A DNA stretch of 5,749 bases, taken from NCBI GenBank assembly GCA_002449335.1, contig DKDL01000024.1:1-5749 (forward strand). Reading direction: 5' to 3'. The stretch is from Succinatimonas sp. UBA6849 (lineage in GTDB: Bacteria; Pseudomonadota; Gammaproteobacteria; Enterobacterales; Succinivibrionaceae). Shown here piece by piece: positions 4,954 to 5,749 of the stretch (positions are counted from its first letter, which is position 1; every line of letters starts with the position of its first letter). The notes under the pieces were generated by a model. It was given only the letters and a program-made list of their open reading frames with translations. It was not told the DNA's origin and made no database searches. A program made the position numbers and the translations under genes.

Positions 4954-5749
4954 ATGAGAAAAGATGATTATAAAGTAGCTTTGATTGTACCAGTCTACAA
5001 TGAGCATGAAACAGTTGAGACCTTTGTTAAGACTGTTAATGAGAAGTTAGAAAGTGAACTTAGTCATATTGAGATAGTGTTCATTGATGACGGTTCAAAG
5101 GATAACACTGTAGAACTTATCGAGAACATGCAGAAGACTGATAACAAGATAAGTTTAATCAGATTATCAAGAAACTTTGGTAAGGAAGCTGCTATGTCAG
5201 CTGCTTTGGACATTGTACAGGCCGATGCAATTGTACCTATTGATGTAGATTTACAAGATCCTCCAGAGTTAGTACTAGACTTCATCCGTATCTGGAGAGA
5301 TGAAGGTGTGGATAACGTTTATGGTGTACGTGAAGACCGCTCAAAGGATACAGGTACTAAGAGAGTATCATCTGAGGGCTTCTACTATGTCTTTAACAAG
5401 TTATCAGGAAGAGTAAAGATACCTGCAAACGTAGGTGACTTCCGATTAATTGACAGAAAGATAATTGATGTTCTAAAGACCTTAAGAGAAAGAAACCGTT
5501 TCATGAAAGCTCTATATGCATGGCCAGGTTTTACCTCAAAAGGTGTAGGTTATAAGAGACCTGAGCGAGTAGCTGGTACTACCAAGTGGAATTATTGGAA
5601 GCTTTGGAACTTTGCTCTAGATGGTATCTTTGCTTTCTCATCATTACCACTTAAAGTATGGTCATACCTAGGTGGCTTTATCGGTGTGATAGCTTTAATC
5701 TGCATGATTTGGAATGTTGTAAAGACTTTAATCTTTGGGAACCCAACAC
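4954..5749 (+). CDS. gtrB: GtrB/YfdH-like undecaprenyl-phosphate glycosyltransferase, 3' end outside window
   Basis: The reading frame stays open to the window edge (265 complete codons). The product is a GT2-family enzyme with GT-A fold motifs: VPVYNE (12-17), DDGS (45-48), LSRNFGKEAAMSAALD (71-86), the metal-binding DVDLQDP (97-103), GDFRL (161-165) and ERNRFMK (179-185). A membrane segment begins near 236-258. It resembles E. coli prophage GtrB (YfdH, 306 residues) closely, including TKWNYWKLWNFAL (210-222) and the ending IFGNPT, so roughly 40-50 residues with a second membrane helix should lie beyond the edge. Family members transfer glucose from UDP-glucose to undecaprenyl phosphate at the inner face of the membrane, for later surface glycan decoration; the sugar here is not certain. 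ArnC-type enzymes fit less well. AAGG (4942-4945), overlapping the folE stop, lies eight bases before the ATG. Confidence 0.9.
   Translation, partial: MRKDDYKVALIVPVYNEHETVETFVKTVNEKLESELSHIEIVFIDDGSKDNTVELIENMQKTDNKISLIRLSRNFGKEAAMSAALDIVQADAIVPIDVDLQDPPELVLDFIRIWRDEGVDNVYGVREDRSKDTGTKRVSSEGFYYVFNKLSGRVKIPANVGDFRLIDRKIIDVLKTLRERNRFMKALYAWPGFTSKGVGYKRPERVAGTTKWNYWKLWNFALDGIFAFSSLPLKVWSYLGGFIGVIALICMIWNVVKTLIFGNPT

Noticed and set aside
5064..5285. Minus-strand 73-codon open frame
   Set aside because: It lies inside the glycosyltransferase gene, over its conserved DDGS and DVDLQDP motifs, and has a Ser-rich shadow composition.

Overview
The window reads as chromosomal housekeeping DNA from an AT-rich gammaproteobacterium. 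All six genes lie on the + strand, and their products match E. coli proteins along most of their length as I recall those sequences. The order accD-folC-dedD is a typical gammaproteobacterial arrangement. The low GC content, with many TTA, AAA and ATT codons, suggests a host-associated lineage such as Succinivibrionaceae. That placement is a guess from composition and protein style, not a demonstrated assignment.

Layout: bases 1-325 hold no credible gene. They form an upstream region rich in inverted repeats: a 13-bp hairpin at 22-52, a C-rich and G-poor stretch at 55-135, a perfect 13-base palindrome at 212-224, and two successive hairpin-plus-T-run structures at 245-273 and 282-310, just before the accD ribosome binding site. 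Then follow accD (326-1294, acetyl-CoA carboxylase carboxyltransferase beta), folC (1294-2592, dihydrofolate/folylpolyglutamate synthase), a dedD-like SPOR-domain membrane protein (2601-3467), a Nif3/YbgI-family metal protein (3506-4297), folE (4281-4943, GTP cyclohydrolase I) and the first 265 codons of a gtrB/yfdH-type undecaprenyl-phosphate glycosyltransferase (4954 to the window end).

The genes are packed like one operon: a 1-nt overlap (accD/folC), gaps of 8 and 38 nt, a 17-nt overlap (Nif3/folE) and a 10-nt gap. I see no convincing terminator between any two of them. Functionally the group combines fatty-acid initiation (AccD), the first step of pterin/folate synthesis (FolE) together with the glutamate-adding steps (FolC), septal peptidoglycan binding (DedD-like) and lipid-linked sugar transfer (GtrB-like). 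In E. coli accD-folC-dedD continues into cvpA-purF; here nif3-folE-gtrB follows instead.

I found no clear undescribed system, mobile element, CRISPR array, tRNA or rRNA. The points most worth a second look are the structured accD leader, the Nif3/FolE overlap, and an apparent Asn-to-Ala change at a usually conserved FolC position.
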